Position numbers and translations under genes: made by a program. A DNA stretch of 6,224 bases from an uncultured Eubacteriales bacterium (GTDB lineage: Bacteria > Bacillota > Clostridia > Oscillospirales > Acutalibacteraceae). The notes beneath the pieces were generated by a model. It worked only from the letters and a program-made list of their open reading frames with translations, was not told the origin of the DNA and did no database searches. Shown here in pieces: positions 1-5,852 of the stretch (positions are counted from its first letter, which is position 1; each line of letters opens with the position of its first letter). The stretch spans positions 1 to 6,224 of the forward strand of contig CAKRVQ010000072.1 in the NCBI GenBank assembly GCA_934408795.1, in the 5' to 3' direction.

Positions 1-511
1 GCATAATGTTTTCTGTCGCTCCGACGCTCGGTATGGGCAACACTATGTCGGCACCGCGGACACGGTCGGTACTGCAATCGAGAATACCGTCCCTTTCGGT
101 TATCGACACTCCCATTTTTCTCAGAGAGGACAGATGGATATCAATAGGCCTCGGTCCGAGTTCGCACCCTCCCGGATTGCTCATCACCGCCCTGCCGAAC
201 CTGCCGACTATCGCGCCGAGAAAAACAATCGATGAGCGCATTTCTCTCATAAGCGATTCCGATATCGGTGAAAACAAGGCATCTGAGGAATCGACCGCGG
301 TCAATCCGTCTCTTCTTTCCACCTTGCAATTAAGAGAACGCAGTATCTTTTCGCAGGCGTCCACATCTGTAAGTGAGGGACAATTATGTATTTCGCATTT
401 ATCCCCGGTAAGGACGGTTGCGGCAAGCAACGGCAGTATTGCGTTTTTGGCGCCGGGCAGGTCGACCGTGCCGACTAACGGTCTCCCGCCGTTTATTATC
501 AATTTTGACAT
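1..511 (-). CDS. murA: UDP-N-acetylglucosamine 1-carboxyvinyltransferase (MurA), N-terminal part, cut by window edge
   Basis: MurA is the cytoplasmic enzyme that transfers enolpyruvate from PEP to UDP-GlcNAc, the first committed step of peptidoglycan precursor synthesis. Reading the minus strand from ATG at 511-509 gives 170 codons without a stop; the full protein is normally about 420 residues, so the C-terminal 60 percent lies outside the window. Seen directly: the start MSKLIINGGRPLVGTV, the substrate-binding PGAKNA segment with Lys22 and Asn23, MRSSI with Arg92, and the loop NPGGCELGPRPIDIHL at 112-127, in which Cys116 matches the PEP-binding catalytic cysteine (Cys115 in E. coli) and Arg121 matches its Arg120. 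A cysteine at this place predicts fosfomycin sensitivity of the enzyme itself. The start is backed by GGAGAG (525-520), 8 nt upstream. It follows murG in the same direction but after a 378-bp spacer, so it may be transcribed separately. Firmicutes often carry two MurA paralogues, and which one this is cannot be told from the fragment. Confidence 0.96.
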   Translation of the reverse strand, partial: MSKLIINGGRPLVGTVDLPGAKNAILPLLAATVLTGDKCEIHNCPSLTDVDACEKILRSLNCKVERRDGLTAVDSSDALFSPISESLMREMRSSIVFLGAIVGRFGRAVMSNPGGCELGPRPIDIHLSSLRKMGVSITERDGILDCSTDRVRGADIVLPIPSVGATENIM

Positions 512-627
512 AGTATGCACTCTCCAATTCAGTCCATACTATGCCGAACAATTTGTCCTTGCTAAAAAGGTAATACAGATATGAGGGCGGACAAGGCAGC
601 TTACGATACCTCCGTCCGAGCGGCAAA

Positions 628-666
628 GCTGCCGAAGGCAGCGCCGCAAAGCGCCGAAGGCGCGGC
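628..666. repeat. Two adjacent GAA-loop hairpins in the foldback element
   Basis: GCTGCC-GAA-GGCAGC (628-642) is a perfect 6-bp stem with a 3-nt loop. It is followed by GCGCC-GAA-GGCGC (651-663), which has a 5-bp stem and the same GAA loop. The second can instead pair more widely, GCCGC (643-647) with GCGGC (662-666). The shared GAA loop suggests the two hairpins are related units. No T run follows on either strand, so neither reads as an intrinsic terminator. Confidence 0.55.
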
Positions 667-757
667 AAACGGGCATTACGCACACTTCAGCTCTCAAAGA
701 GTTCTGTTTTTATACACAGAGGGCGGCAACCATTTATCGCACCGTGAAGCCCGTTTT

Positions 758-779
758 GCGCCCTTCCGCGGAAGGGCGC
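758..779. repeat. Perfect 22-bp palindrome
   Basis: The half-site GCGCCCTTCCG is followed immediately by its exact reverse complement, with the centre between 768 and 769. It sits directly beside the 15-bp inverted repeat arm (780-794) and belongs to the second copy of the GC-rich repeat. On the murG transcript it is followed by AAAACGG rather than a U tract, so it would be a strong RNA hairpin without terminator features. Possible roles are transcript 3'-end protection, or none if it is only a mobile repeat. Confidence 0.65.
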
Positions 780-889
780 GCGGCGCTGCCTTCGTTTGGT
801 TTACCGCTTGAGCGGAGGGATACGGTTGAACATTATTTCCTGCCGATTTAAGTGCAGCCTTACGTTATGTGAAAGCCGCGGCTCAAAAA

Positions 890-2023
890 TCATTTTTTAC
901 CGCCGCTTTCGGCAAGTTCAAATATCACATCGGCTATTTTTTTGTCCGCCCCGGTTATCGCGATCCGACGCGCATTCTCTGACATAGACTTGAGTTTTTC
1001 GTCATTCGATACGAGTGCCAACACCTCGGAAAGAAGTCTTTCTGAGGTCAGATCCTTTTCTTCTATCAGTTCGGCGGCACCGTTGTCTTTAAGGGTGAGT
1101 GCGTTGAAATACTGATGATTTTCGGCGACATAAGGCGACGGAATGAGTATGCTCGGTTTTCCGCACGCTTCAAGCTCGCCCAATGTTATCGCACCGGCGC
1201 GGCAGATGACGAGATCTGCAGCGGCAAGAAGTTCATTCATATTGTCGATGTACTCCACCACGCGCACACAGTGACTGTTTGTATCAATGCCCATCTCGTT
1301 CATCAATTCGGTCATTCCGTTGTAGCCCGATCTGCCCGTTGCATGATAAACGCAGAAATCGCCGTTATCGGCGGCGTGTTTTATAACACCTGCCATCGAC
1401 TCGTTGATCGCCCTCGCTCCGAGGCTGCCTCCGAATGAAAGGACAAGCTTTTCGCCTGCGGCAAGACCGAGCTTTTTTCGGCTCTCCGAGCGGTTTGCCG
1501 TAATGAGACTGTTTCTTATAGGGTTGCCGGTGATTATGTATTCACGGTCGAATTTCAGGCGTTCTTTGGCCTCGGGCATTGCAAGCATGACCTTATCTGC
1601 GGAATGAAGCAGCATTTTGGTGGTCACACCGGGAAAAGCGTTTTGTTCGTGGATAGCCGTTTTTATACCGAGTTTTGCGGCCTCACGCAAAACGGGTCCG
1701 CTCACATAGCCTCCCGTTCCGACAACGACATCGGGCTTTAATTCCTTCAATAGCTTTTTGGAGGCGAGTGAGCCGTTGACCGCTTTTCCGATAGCAGCAA
1801 TATTCTTTTTGATATTTTGCAGACTCAGTTTTCTTTGAAATCCCGCAACCTCGATGGTATAAAAATCGTATCCCGCTGCAGGGACAAGTCTGCTTTCAAG
1901 GCCGTTTGCGGTTCCGATGTAGCTTACAGTCGTATCCGGGCGCACGCTCTTGATATAATTTGCGACCGCAAGTGCCGGATTTATATGACCTGCAGTGCCG
2001 CCGCCCGCAAATAATATATGCAT
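890..2023 (-). CDS. murG: UDP-N-acetylglucosamine--undecaprenyl-pyrophosphoryl-MurNAc-pentapeptide GlcNAc transferase (MurG)
   Basis: MurG is the GT-B glycosyltransferase that adds GlcNAc from UDP-GlcNAc to lipid I on the inner face of the membrane, giving lipid II. The 377-residue product is close to the family length (about 355-370). Visible motifs in order: the first glycine loop GGGTAGH with INPALA (7-18), GTGGYVSGP (102-110), HEQNAFPG (125-132), GNPIR (166-170), the second glycine loop GGSLGA (198-203), and the donor-site region RAGAITLGELEACGKP (275-290) ending in NHQYFNA (302-308). The N-terminal domain covers about 1-165 and the C-terminal domain about 166-365. The start ATG at 2023-2021 has AGGAG at 2035-2031, 7 nt upstream, and begins directly with the conserved MHILFAGGGT. 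It lies 126 bp after ftsW, behind a tandem repeat. No key motif is missing. Confidence 0.98.
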   Translation of the reverse strand: MHILFAGGGTAGHINPALAVANYIKSVRPDTTVSYIGTANGLESRLVPAAGYDFYTIEVAGFQRKLSLQNIKKNIAAIGKAVNGSLASKKLLKELKPDVVVGTGGYVSGPVLREAAKLGIKTAIHEQNAFPGVTTKMLLHSADKVMLAMPEAKERLKFDREYIITGNPIRNSLITANRSESRKKLGLAAGEKLVLSFGGSLGARAINESMAGVIKHAADNGDFCVYHATGRSGYNGMTELMNEMGIDTNSHCVRVVEYIDNMNELLAAADLVICRAGAITLGELEACGKPSILIPSPYVAENHQYFNALTLKDNGAAELIEEKDLTSERLLSEVLALVSNDEKLKSMSENARRIAITGADKKIADVIFELAESGGKK

Positions 2024-2149
2024 AATTACTCTCCTAACGCGAATGACTTTTGTACATTATCCGATCAAGGCGATCGGTATTCCGTCAAGGTAAACGGTAT
2101 TTCGTTAAGGTGATCGGTATTTCGCCGAGTAGACCTATTCTGCCGAATT
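2024..2149. other. 126-bp ftsW-murG spacer
   Basis: This is the second longest gap of the cluster. It contains a 20-bp tandem repeat (2061-2120, with a worn copy to about 2140) and, next to murG, the ribosome binding site AGGAG at 2035-2031. No open frame with a start and ribosome binding site fits in it, and the 20-bp period argues against a coding repeat. No terminator with a T run is visible, so read-through from ftsW into murG is plausible. Confidence 0.65.
2061..2120. repeat. Three tandem copies of a 20-bp unit, plus a degenerate fourth
   Basis: The units 2061-2080, 2081-2100 and 2101-2120 read CCGATCAAGGCGATCGGTAT, TCCGTCAAGGTAAACGGTAT and TTCGTTAAGGTGATCGGTAT. Units 2 and 3 agree at 16 of 20 positions, and unit 1 agrees with either at 14 of 20. 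The constant parts are AAGG and CGGTAT. The bases 2121-2140 keep only traces of the unit. Unit 1 also contains a hairpin, CCGATC-AAGGC-GATCGG (2061-2077), and unit 2 a weaker one, CCGT with ACGG (2082-2097). On the murG message the array is in the 5' leader, 26-112 nt before the ribosome binding site. Confidence 0.75.
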
Positions 2150-3319
2150 TCAGCTTTTCGGCATTCTCGCCGACCTTGAGACCGAAAGAACGATACCCAT
2201 TTCACACAGAAGTATGACCATGGAGGTGCCTCCGTAGCTGAAGAACGGCAGGCTTATACCGGTGTTCGGTATCGTATTGGTAACAACAAGGATATTAAGA
2301 AGAGCCTGAAGTCCCACCTGAAACGAAAGTCCGAGGGCAAGCAGGCTGCCGAATCTGTCTTTTGCGCGGGCAGCTATTGTGAAGCCGCGCCATACAAGCA
2401 GGCAGAACAACAGGATTATCAGCATCGCGCCGACAAGTCCCAATTCCTCGCAGACGATCGAAAATATGAAATCGTTGTGCGGTTCGGGGACCCACAGGTA
2501 TTTCTGTCTCGACTGACCGAGTCCCTTACCGAGGAATCCGCCCGAGCCGATCGCAAGGAGTGACTGTATCGTCTGAAAGCCCTTTCCCCTTGCATCAAGC
2601 CACGGGTCAAGCCAATATTTGATCCTCGTTGATCCGTAGTCGACAATACCCGATAGTATTGCCACCGTGCCGAGTCCGACACCCGCTCCCGCGCTTGCAA
2701 ACAGGTAGAGCTTTTTAACGCCCCCTACAAACATCATGGTGACGCCTATCATAAATATCAGAACAGTCGCCGAAAGGTGCGGTTCCAACACGACCAAGAC
2801 ACAGACGGCTCCGAGCAATATCAGAAAGAAAACAAAACCGAAGAGGAATGTCGACATCTTCTTTTCGTACTTTTCCATAAGGTAAGCGAAGAGAAGAACC
2901 ACGGAAAACTTAGCTATTTCGGACGGTTGAAAATTGAGCGGTCCGAGAACAAACCAGCGTTTGTAATCCACGCCGCTTATCATCGGCGGAAGTGCGAGCA
3001 GCACCGCCAGCAGCACCAGTATACCGAAGTAAAGGATCCACGCGAATTTTTTATACACATGGTAGTCGATCCTTGAGACGACATACATCATCACCAGTCC
3101 GACCGCGGCATATATTGCCTGCTGCTTTATGAATTTATAACTGTCTCCGAATTTATTATTGGCATAGTAGTAGCTTGCCGAGAAGAGCATAACAAGTCCG
3201 ATACAAAGCAGAACAAGCAATATTGATATAAAAAACGCATCGGCTTTACCGTTTTGGTAAACGGAGGATATAACCGAGCGTCGCTTCTTCGGCACATCGG
3301 CGTTTCTTTTATCGGTCAA
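2150..3319 (-). CDS. ftsW: SEDS-family lipid II polymerase (FtsW/SpoVE)
   Basis: This is a polytopic membrane glycosyltransferase of the SEDS family (FtsW, RodA, SpoVE) that polymerises lipid II into glycan strands together with a class B penicillin-binding protein. The 389-residue product has a short basic cytoplasmic N-terminus (KKRR at 11-14) and about ten hydrophobic segments (roughly 27-49, 66-82, 91-111, 134-148, 157-178, 180-199, 203-224, 286-309, 325-347, 361-381). Family motifs seen: KRWFVLGPLNFQPSEIAK (120-137), EPHLSAT (179-185), GKGFQTIQSLLAIGSGG (245-261), PEPHNDFIFSIVCEELG (278-294) and NTGISLPFFSYGGTS (352-366). Asp283 in HNDF lines up with the catalytic aspartate of RodA and FtsW. 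The start is TTG at 3319-3317, chosen because GGGAGGG lies 9 nt upstream and no in-frame ATG precedes the first membrane segment. The dcw position favours FtsW or sporulation-specific SpoVE over RodA; the sequence alone does not separate these two. Confidence 0.94.
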   Translation of the reverse strand: MTDKRNADVPKKRRSVISSVYQNGKADAFFISILLVLLCIGLVMLFSASYYYANNKFGDSYKFIKQQAIYAAVGLVMMYVVSRIDYHVYKKFAWILYFGILVLLAVLLALPPMISGVDYKRWFVLGPLNFQPSEIAKFSVVLLFAYLMEKYEKKMSTFLFGFVFFLILLGAVCVLVVLEPHLSATVLIFMIGVTMMFVGGVKKLYLFASAGAGVGLGTVAILSGIVDYGSTRIKYWLDPWLDARGKGFQTIQSLLAIGSGGFLGKGLGQSRQKYLWVPEPHNDFIFSIVCEELGLVGAMLIILLFCLLVWRGFTIAARAKDRFGSLLALGLSFQVGLQALLNILVVTNTIPNTGISLPFFSYGGTSMVILLCEMGIVLSVSRSARMPKS

Positions 3320-3335
3320 CTGTCAACGCCCTCCC
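3317..3335 (-). promoter_or_regulatory. Shine-Dalgarno and TTG start of ftsW
   Basis: GGGAGGG (3335-3329) is followed by 9 nt and then TTG (3319-3317). A second TTG at 3326-3324 is out of frame with the gene. No ATG is available in frame near this site, so the start decision rests on this strong ribosome binding site. A rare TTG start after a strong site suggests moderated translation. Confidence 0.75.
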
Positions 3336-3349
3336 AATCTTTCGGAATT

Positions 3350-4372
3350 CTAATAATTAACACCTATATAGATCGCCGCAGCGCTTGTGACCGCCGTGAC
3401 GAGTGAAAAAACGGTTACGATCTTATTTTCGCTCCAACCGCACATTTCAAAATGATGATGTATCGGGCTCATCTTAAAGATACGCTTTTTGAAGAGCTTA
3501 TAGCACAACACCTGAAGCACCACGGACATTGCCTCGCAAAGGTAGACAAATCCGAACAGGAGCAGCAGTATCGGGCATCCCGTACCGAAAGCGAGAGCTA
3601 CCACCGCTCCGCCCAGAAAAAGAGATCCCGTATCGCCCATAAAAACCTTGGCGGGATTCGCGTTCCACAAAAAGAAGCCGAGGCAGGCGCCTGCCAAAGC
3701 GCACGCCGATACACCGTTCAGGGCATTCCCCGAGGTAAGCGCCGAATAAACAATGAATGCGCAGGCGACAACAAGGGTGACGGACGACGCCAGACCGTCG
3801 ATACCGTCGGTAAGATTCACGGCATTGGTAAATCCGTAGACAAAGAAGAGGGCTATCGGCCAAAAGATAAGTCCCGCGCCGTGCATTATGTCGATATACC
3901 CCACAAAAGGAATATATGTAGAGTCAACACCGCACATGGCTATGCTTGCAAGGAAGGCGGCGGAGACCACCATCTGCAGGATCGTCTTTTGCATTGCGGT
4001 AAGACCGAGATTGCGTTTTTTGACGACCTTTATGTAGTCATCCACAAAGCCTATCGCTCCCATACCGAGCGACAGTACCGCACCCGAAAGGAACAATGTG
4101 AGCTTATAAGGATTGCCCAACGCTTCGTTCAGCGGTCCGCTTCCCATAGCGGCTATTGCCACAGTCAGGGCGAGCGAGGCGAAAAAGCCTATTACCATCA
4201 TAACGCCGCCCATGGTCGGCGTTCCCTGTTTGCCCTTGTGCCACTTGGGGCCTTCGTCCCTTATACTTTGACCGAAATGAAGTTTTTTAAGGTACGGCAC
4301 AAAAACAAAGCCGAAAATAAAAGTAATTACAAATGCCGCAAGTGCCGCAGTTAAAGATGATATGTCGCGCAT
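3350..4372 (-). CDS. mraY: Phospho-N-acetylmuramoyl-pentapeptide transferase (MraY)
   Basis: MraY is an integral membrane enzyme that transfers phospho-MurNAc-pentapeptide from UDP to undecaprenyl phosphate, forming lipid I with Mg2+ as cofactor. The 340-residue product is of family length (about 320-360) and is strongly hydrophobic with about ten membrane segments. Signature elements: RDEGPKWHKGKQGTPTMGG (38-56), GFVDDYIKV (108-116) with the Asp111-Asp112 pair, NAVNLTDGIDGLA (183-195), GDTGSL (246-251) with the metal-binding aspartate Asp247, and the triple-histidine motif PIHHHFE (303-309). All catalytic residues known for the family are present. The start ATG at 4372-4370 lies only 7 bp after the murE stop. 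AAGGA sits about 11 nt upstream inside the last murE codons, so translation is probably coupled to murE. The gene that often stands before it (murF) and the one that often follows it (murD) are not here. Confidence 0.98.
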   Translation of the reverse strand: MRDISSLTAALAAFVITFIFGFVFVPYLKKLHFGQSIRDEGPKWHKGKQGTPTMGGVMMVIGFFASLALTVAIAAMGSGPLNEALGNPYKLTLFLSGAVLSLGMGAIGFVDDYIKVVKKRNLGLTAMQKTILQMVVSAAFLASIAMCGVDSTYIPFVGYIDIMHGAGLIFWPIALFFVYGFTNAVNLTDGIDGLASSVTLVVACAFIVYSALTSGNALNGVSACALAGACLGFFLWNANPAKVFMGDTGSLFLGGAVVALAFGTGCPILLLLFGFVYLCEAMSVVLQVLCYKLFKKRIFKMSPIHHHFEMCGWSENKIVTVFSLVTAVTSAAAIYIGVNY

Positions 4373-4379
4373 AGCCCCG

Positions 4380-5813
4380 TCAATCCTTTTTATTTAGTAT
4401 GTCTCTTATGATCTCCCGCTCGTCAAGGTGAATTTTTCCGTCGGCAAGGATCTGATAATCCTCGTGCCCCTTGCCCGCCAAAACTATTATATCACCTTTT
4501 TCCGCGTTTTCCATTGCAAATTTAATAGCGTCGATACGATTCTCGATAACACGGTAAGGCTTTTTTCCTTTTTTCACGCCGACAAGTATGTCATCTATAA
4601 TGGCGTTTGGGTCTTCAGTCCTGGGGTTGTCGCTTGTCACGATGATATTATCGGCATACACGGATGCTATCTCCCCCATTATGGGGCGCTTCATTTTATC
4701 TCTGTCTCCCCCGCAGCCGAAAACCACCGTAAGTCTGTTTTTGGGGCAGGATGAAAATGTCTTCAGTATATTCTCAAGTCCGTCTGGTGTATGGGCATAG
4801 TCAATGATAACAGTGTATCCGAGACCTGTAGGCACCGTCTCGCATCTGCCCTTTACCGACCCGAGCGAGCATATGCCTTTCACTGCCGTGTCGGCGTCAA
4901 CACCTGCGGAAATCGCCGCCGTAAGCGCACACATTGCGTTCGCCGCGGTAAAGCTTCCTCCTATACCGAGCTTCACCCTTTGTATCACATTGTAGCCGAC
5001 AAATTCGAATGCGGTGAAGTCGGCGCCGTAGGATATATTCTTGGCGGAATACGAAGCTTCATCGCTTTTACAGGAATATGTGATGACCTCTGATGGTATT
5101 CCTTCGGAGAGAGCTGAAAAGGACGGATCGTCAAAATTCAGAACTGCTTTCTCTGACGCAAAAAAGAGTTTCTTTTTTGCCTGCAGATATGCCTCCATCG
5201 TCTTATGATAGTCAAGGTGATCCTCTGTAAGATTTGTAAACATACCCACTTCATAGGTCAGTCCCTCGGTCCTTCTCTGATCAAGAGCATGGGATGAGAC
5301 TTCGGAAACGCAGCAATCGCAGCCTTTCCCTACCATTTCGCTCAGCAGTTTATACATATCATAGATACCGGGGGTGGTATTTACCGATCTGACGACCTCA
5401 TCGCCGATCATATTCTGGATCGTTCCGATAAGACCCGACTTGTGACCCGCAGCCTCAAGAATGGATTTCAGCATAAAAGCCACGGAGGTCTTGCCGTTTG
5501 TGCCGGTAACGCCGAAAAGTCGGATCGATTTTTGAGGGTTGCCGAACCTGTTTGCGCACATTTCCGCAAACACGGCGATACTGTCCTTTACAACTATCTC
5601 GTTCTCAAGTCCGACGCTTCTTTCGCATATCACAGCCGCAGCGCCTTTTTCGGCTGCATCAGCGGCAAACATATGGCCGTCGTTAACAGGTCCCTTTATG
5701 CAAACAAAAGCCACTCCTTGCGACACTCTTCTTGAATCTGAGGTCACATCGACGATCTCGGTCTCCGAAAGTCGACCGCAATCGACACTTTTCAACAATT
5801 CTTTAAGCTTCAT
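4380..5813 (-). CDS. murE: UDP-MurNAc-L-alanyl-D-glutamate--2,6-diaminopimelate ligase (MurE)
   Basis: MurE is the cytoplasmic ATP-dependent Mur ligase that adds the third residue of the stem peptide to UDP-MurNAc-L-Ala-D-Glu. The 477-residue product has the usual three-domain layout: substrate-binding domain about 1-95, ATPase domain with P-loop GVTGTNGKTS (101-110) to about 325, and ligase C-terminal domain to the end. Further motifs: TTPG (146-149), SSHALDQRR (173-181), NLTEDHLDYH (194-203), AKKKLF (212-217) with Lys213 as the likely carbamylated lysine, YAHTPDGLE (339-347), GCGGDRDKMKRP (366-377), SDNPRTEDP (394-402) and GKGHEDYQ (447-454). DNPR is the signature of enzymes that take meso-diaminopimelate, as in E. 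coli; lysine-adding enzymes differ here. The start ATG at 5813-5811 has GGAGA 4 nt upstream (5822-5818), and its first two G bases lie in a hairpin. It follows the PBP gene by 39 bp and precedes mraY by 7 bp. Confidence 0.98.
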   Translation of the reverse strand: MKLKELLKSVDCGRLSETEIVDVTSDSRRVSQGVAFVCIKGPVNDGHMFAADAAEKGAAAVICERSVGLENEIVVKDSIAVFAEMCANRFGNPQKSIRLFGVTGTNGKTSVAFMLKSILEAAGHKSGLIGTIQNMIGDEVVRSVNTTPGIYDMYKLLSEMVGKGCDCCVSEVSSHALDQRRTEGLTYEVGMFTNLTEDHLDYHKTMEAYLQAKKKLFFASEKAVLNFDDPSFSALSEGIPSEVITYSCKSDEASYSAKNISYGADFTAFEFVGYNVIQRVKLGIGGSFTAANAMCALTAAISAGVDADTAVKGICSLGSVKGRCETVPTGLGYTVIIDYAHTPDGLENILKTFSSCPKNRLTVVFGCGGDRDKMKRPIMGEIASVYADNIIVTSDNPRTEDPNAIIDDILVGVKKGKKPYRVIENRIDAIKFAMENAEKGDIIVLAGKGHEDYQILADGKIHLDEREIIRDILNKKD

Positions 5814-5817
5814 TTTA

Positions 5818-5852
5818 TCTCCGTACGACCCGTTCGGGTCTGTCGTGTACGG
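5818..5852 (-). promoter_or_regulatory. Hairpin between the PBP gene and murE that includes part of the murE ribosome binding site
   Basis: On the minus strand the bases right after the PBP stop codon read CCGTAC (5852-5847), then ACGACA as a bulge, GACCC (5840-5836), a GAAC loop, GGGTC (5831-5827) and GTACGG (5826-5821). This gives an inner 5-bp stem and an outer 6-bp stem, with unpaired bases on one side only. The last two bases of the 3' arm, GG at 5822-5821, are also the first two of the murE ribosome binding site GGAGA. No U run follows, so it is not an intrinsic terminator. It could lower murE initiation until ribosomes finishing the PBP gene open it, or act as an RNA processing site. 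Confidence 0.55.

Larger units (their letters stand above)
605..823. repeat. Foldback element: two diverged GC-rich repeat copies in inverted orientation
   Basis: The stretch 605-647 on the plus strand and 823-780 on the minus strand align end to end. The inner 15 bases (CGAAGGCAGCGCCGC at 633-647, reverse complement at 780-794) are identical, and the outer part, starting near ACCTCCG, matches at roughly two thirds of positions by hand alignment. Weaker similarity continues inward around AAACGGGC (667-674). The parts between are a small hairpin, a 22-bp palindrome and an AT-richer spacer. Both cores are far GC-richer than the nearby genes (30 of 39 bases G or C at 628-666, 30 of 37 at 758-794). 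This is the look of a dispersed intergenic repeat that has inserted twice, or of a small foldback element. Whether it recurs elsewhere in the genome cannot be seen here, and no target-site duplication is evident. Confidence 0.6.
512..889. other. 378-bp murG-murA intergenic region with no credible gene
   Basis: No supported gene lies here. The open frames that cross it are repeat-derived, lack ribosome binding sites and run into murA or murG antisense. What it holds: the murA ribosome binding site at 525-520, an inverted pair of diverged GC-rich repeats (605-647 and 780-823) with local hairpins, and a 10-bp palindrome AGCCGCGGCT at 874-883 just after the murG stop. None of the hairpins is followed by a run of T on the minus strand, so I cannot name a terminator for the murG transcript. 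A weak promoter-like pair for murA (TTAGCA, 18 nt, TAGTAT, about 569-540 on the minus strand, each hexamer 4 of 6 to consensus) is too poor to call. Confidence 0.7.

Noticed and set aside
6..584. A 192-codon open frame on the plus strand across the left edge
   Set aside because: It is the antisense shadow of murA, whose minus-strand frame shows the PGAKNA and PGGCELGPRP motifs and a proper ribosome binding site.
540..600. Possible sigma-A type promoter for murA
   Set aside because: The best hexamer pairs found by eye match the consensus at only four of six positions each, which is expected by chance in this AT-richer stretch.
399..683. A 94-codon minus-strand frame overlapping the murA start
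   Set aside because: It runs out of frame into murA, and its arginine-rich N-terminal part comes from the same GC-rich repeat. It has no recognisable domain.
688..712. Terminator-like hairpin on the plus strand (CAGCTCT, CAA loop, AGAGTTCTG, then TTTTT)
   Set aside because: The stem is short with a 2-nt bulge, and it points against all genes of the window. On the minus strand no U run follows, so it cannot end the murG transcript.
581..811. A 76-codon plus-strand frame inside the murG-murA spacer
   Set aside because: It starts at ATG but has no ribosome binding site, and most of its peptide is the translation of the GC-rich inverted repeats. Such repeat-derived frames are commonly mis-annotated as proteins.
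874..883. Palindrome AGCCGCGGCT right after the murG stop, considered as the murG terminator
   Set aside because: On the minus strand it is followed by TTCACATAACG and not a T tract, and with five pairs and no loop it would make a poor hairpin.
512..889. CRISPR array, riboswitch or structured non-coding RNA in the large spacer
   Set aside because: There are no regularly spaced direct repeats with unique spacers, and no riboswitch core that I recognise. The structure is accounted for by two inverted copies of one repeat.
3452..4354. A 300-codon open frame on the plus strand, antisense to mraY
   Set aside because: The peptide is highly charged and low in hydrophobic residues, has no recognisable domain, and mirrors the mraY codons on the opposite strand. 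mraY carries every family signature.
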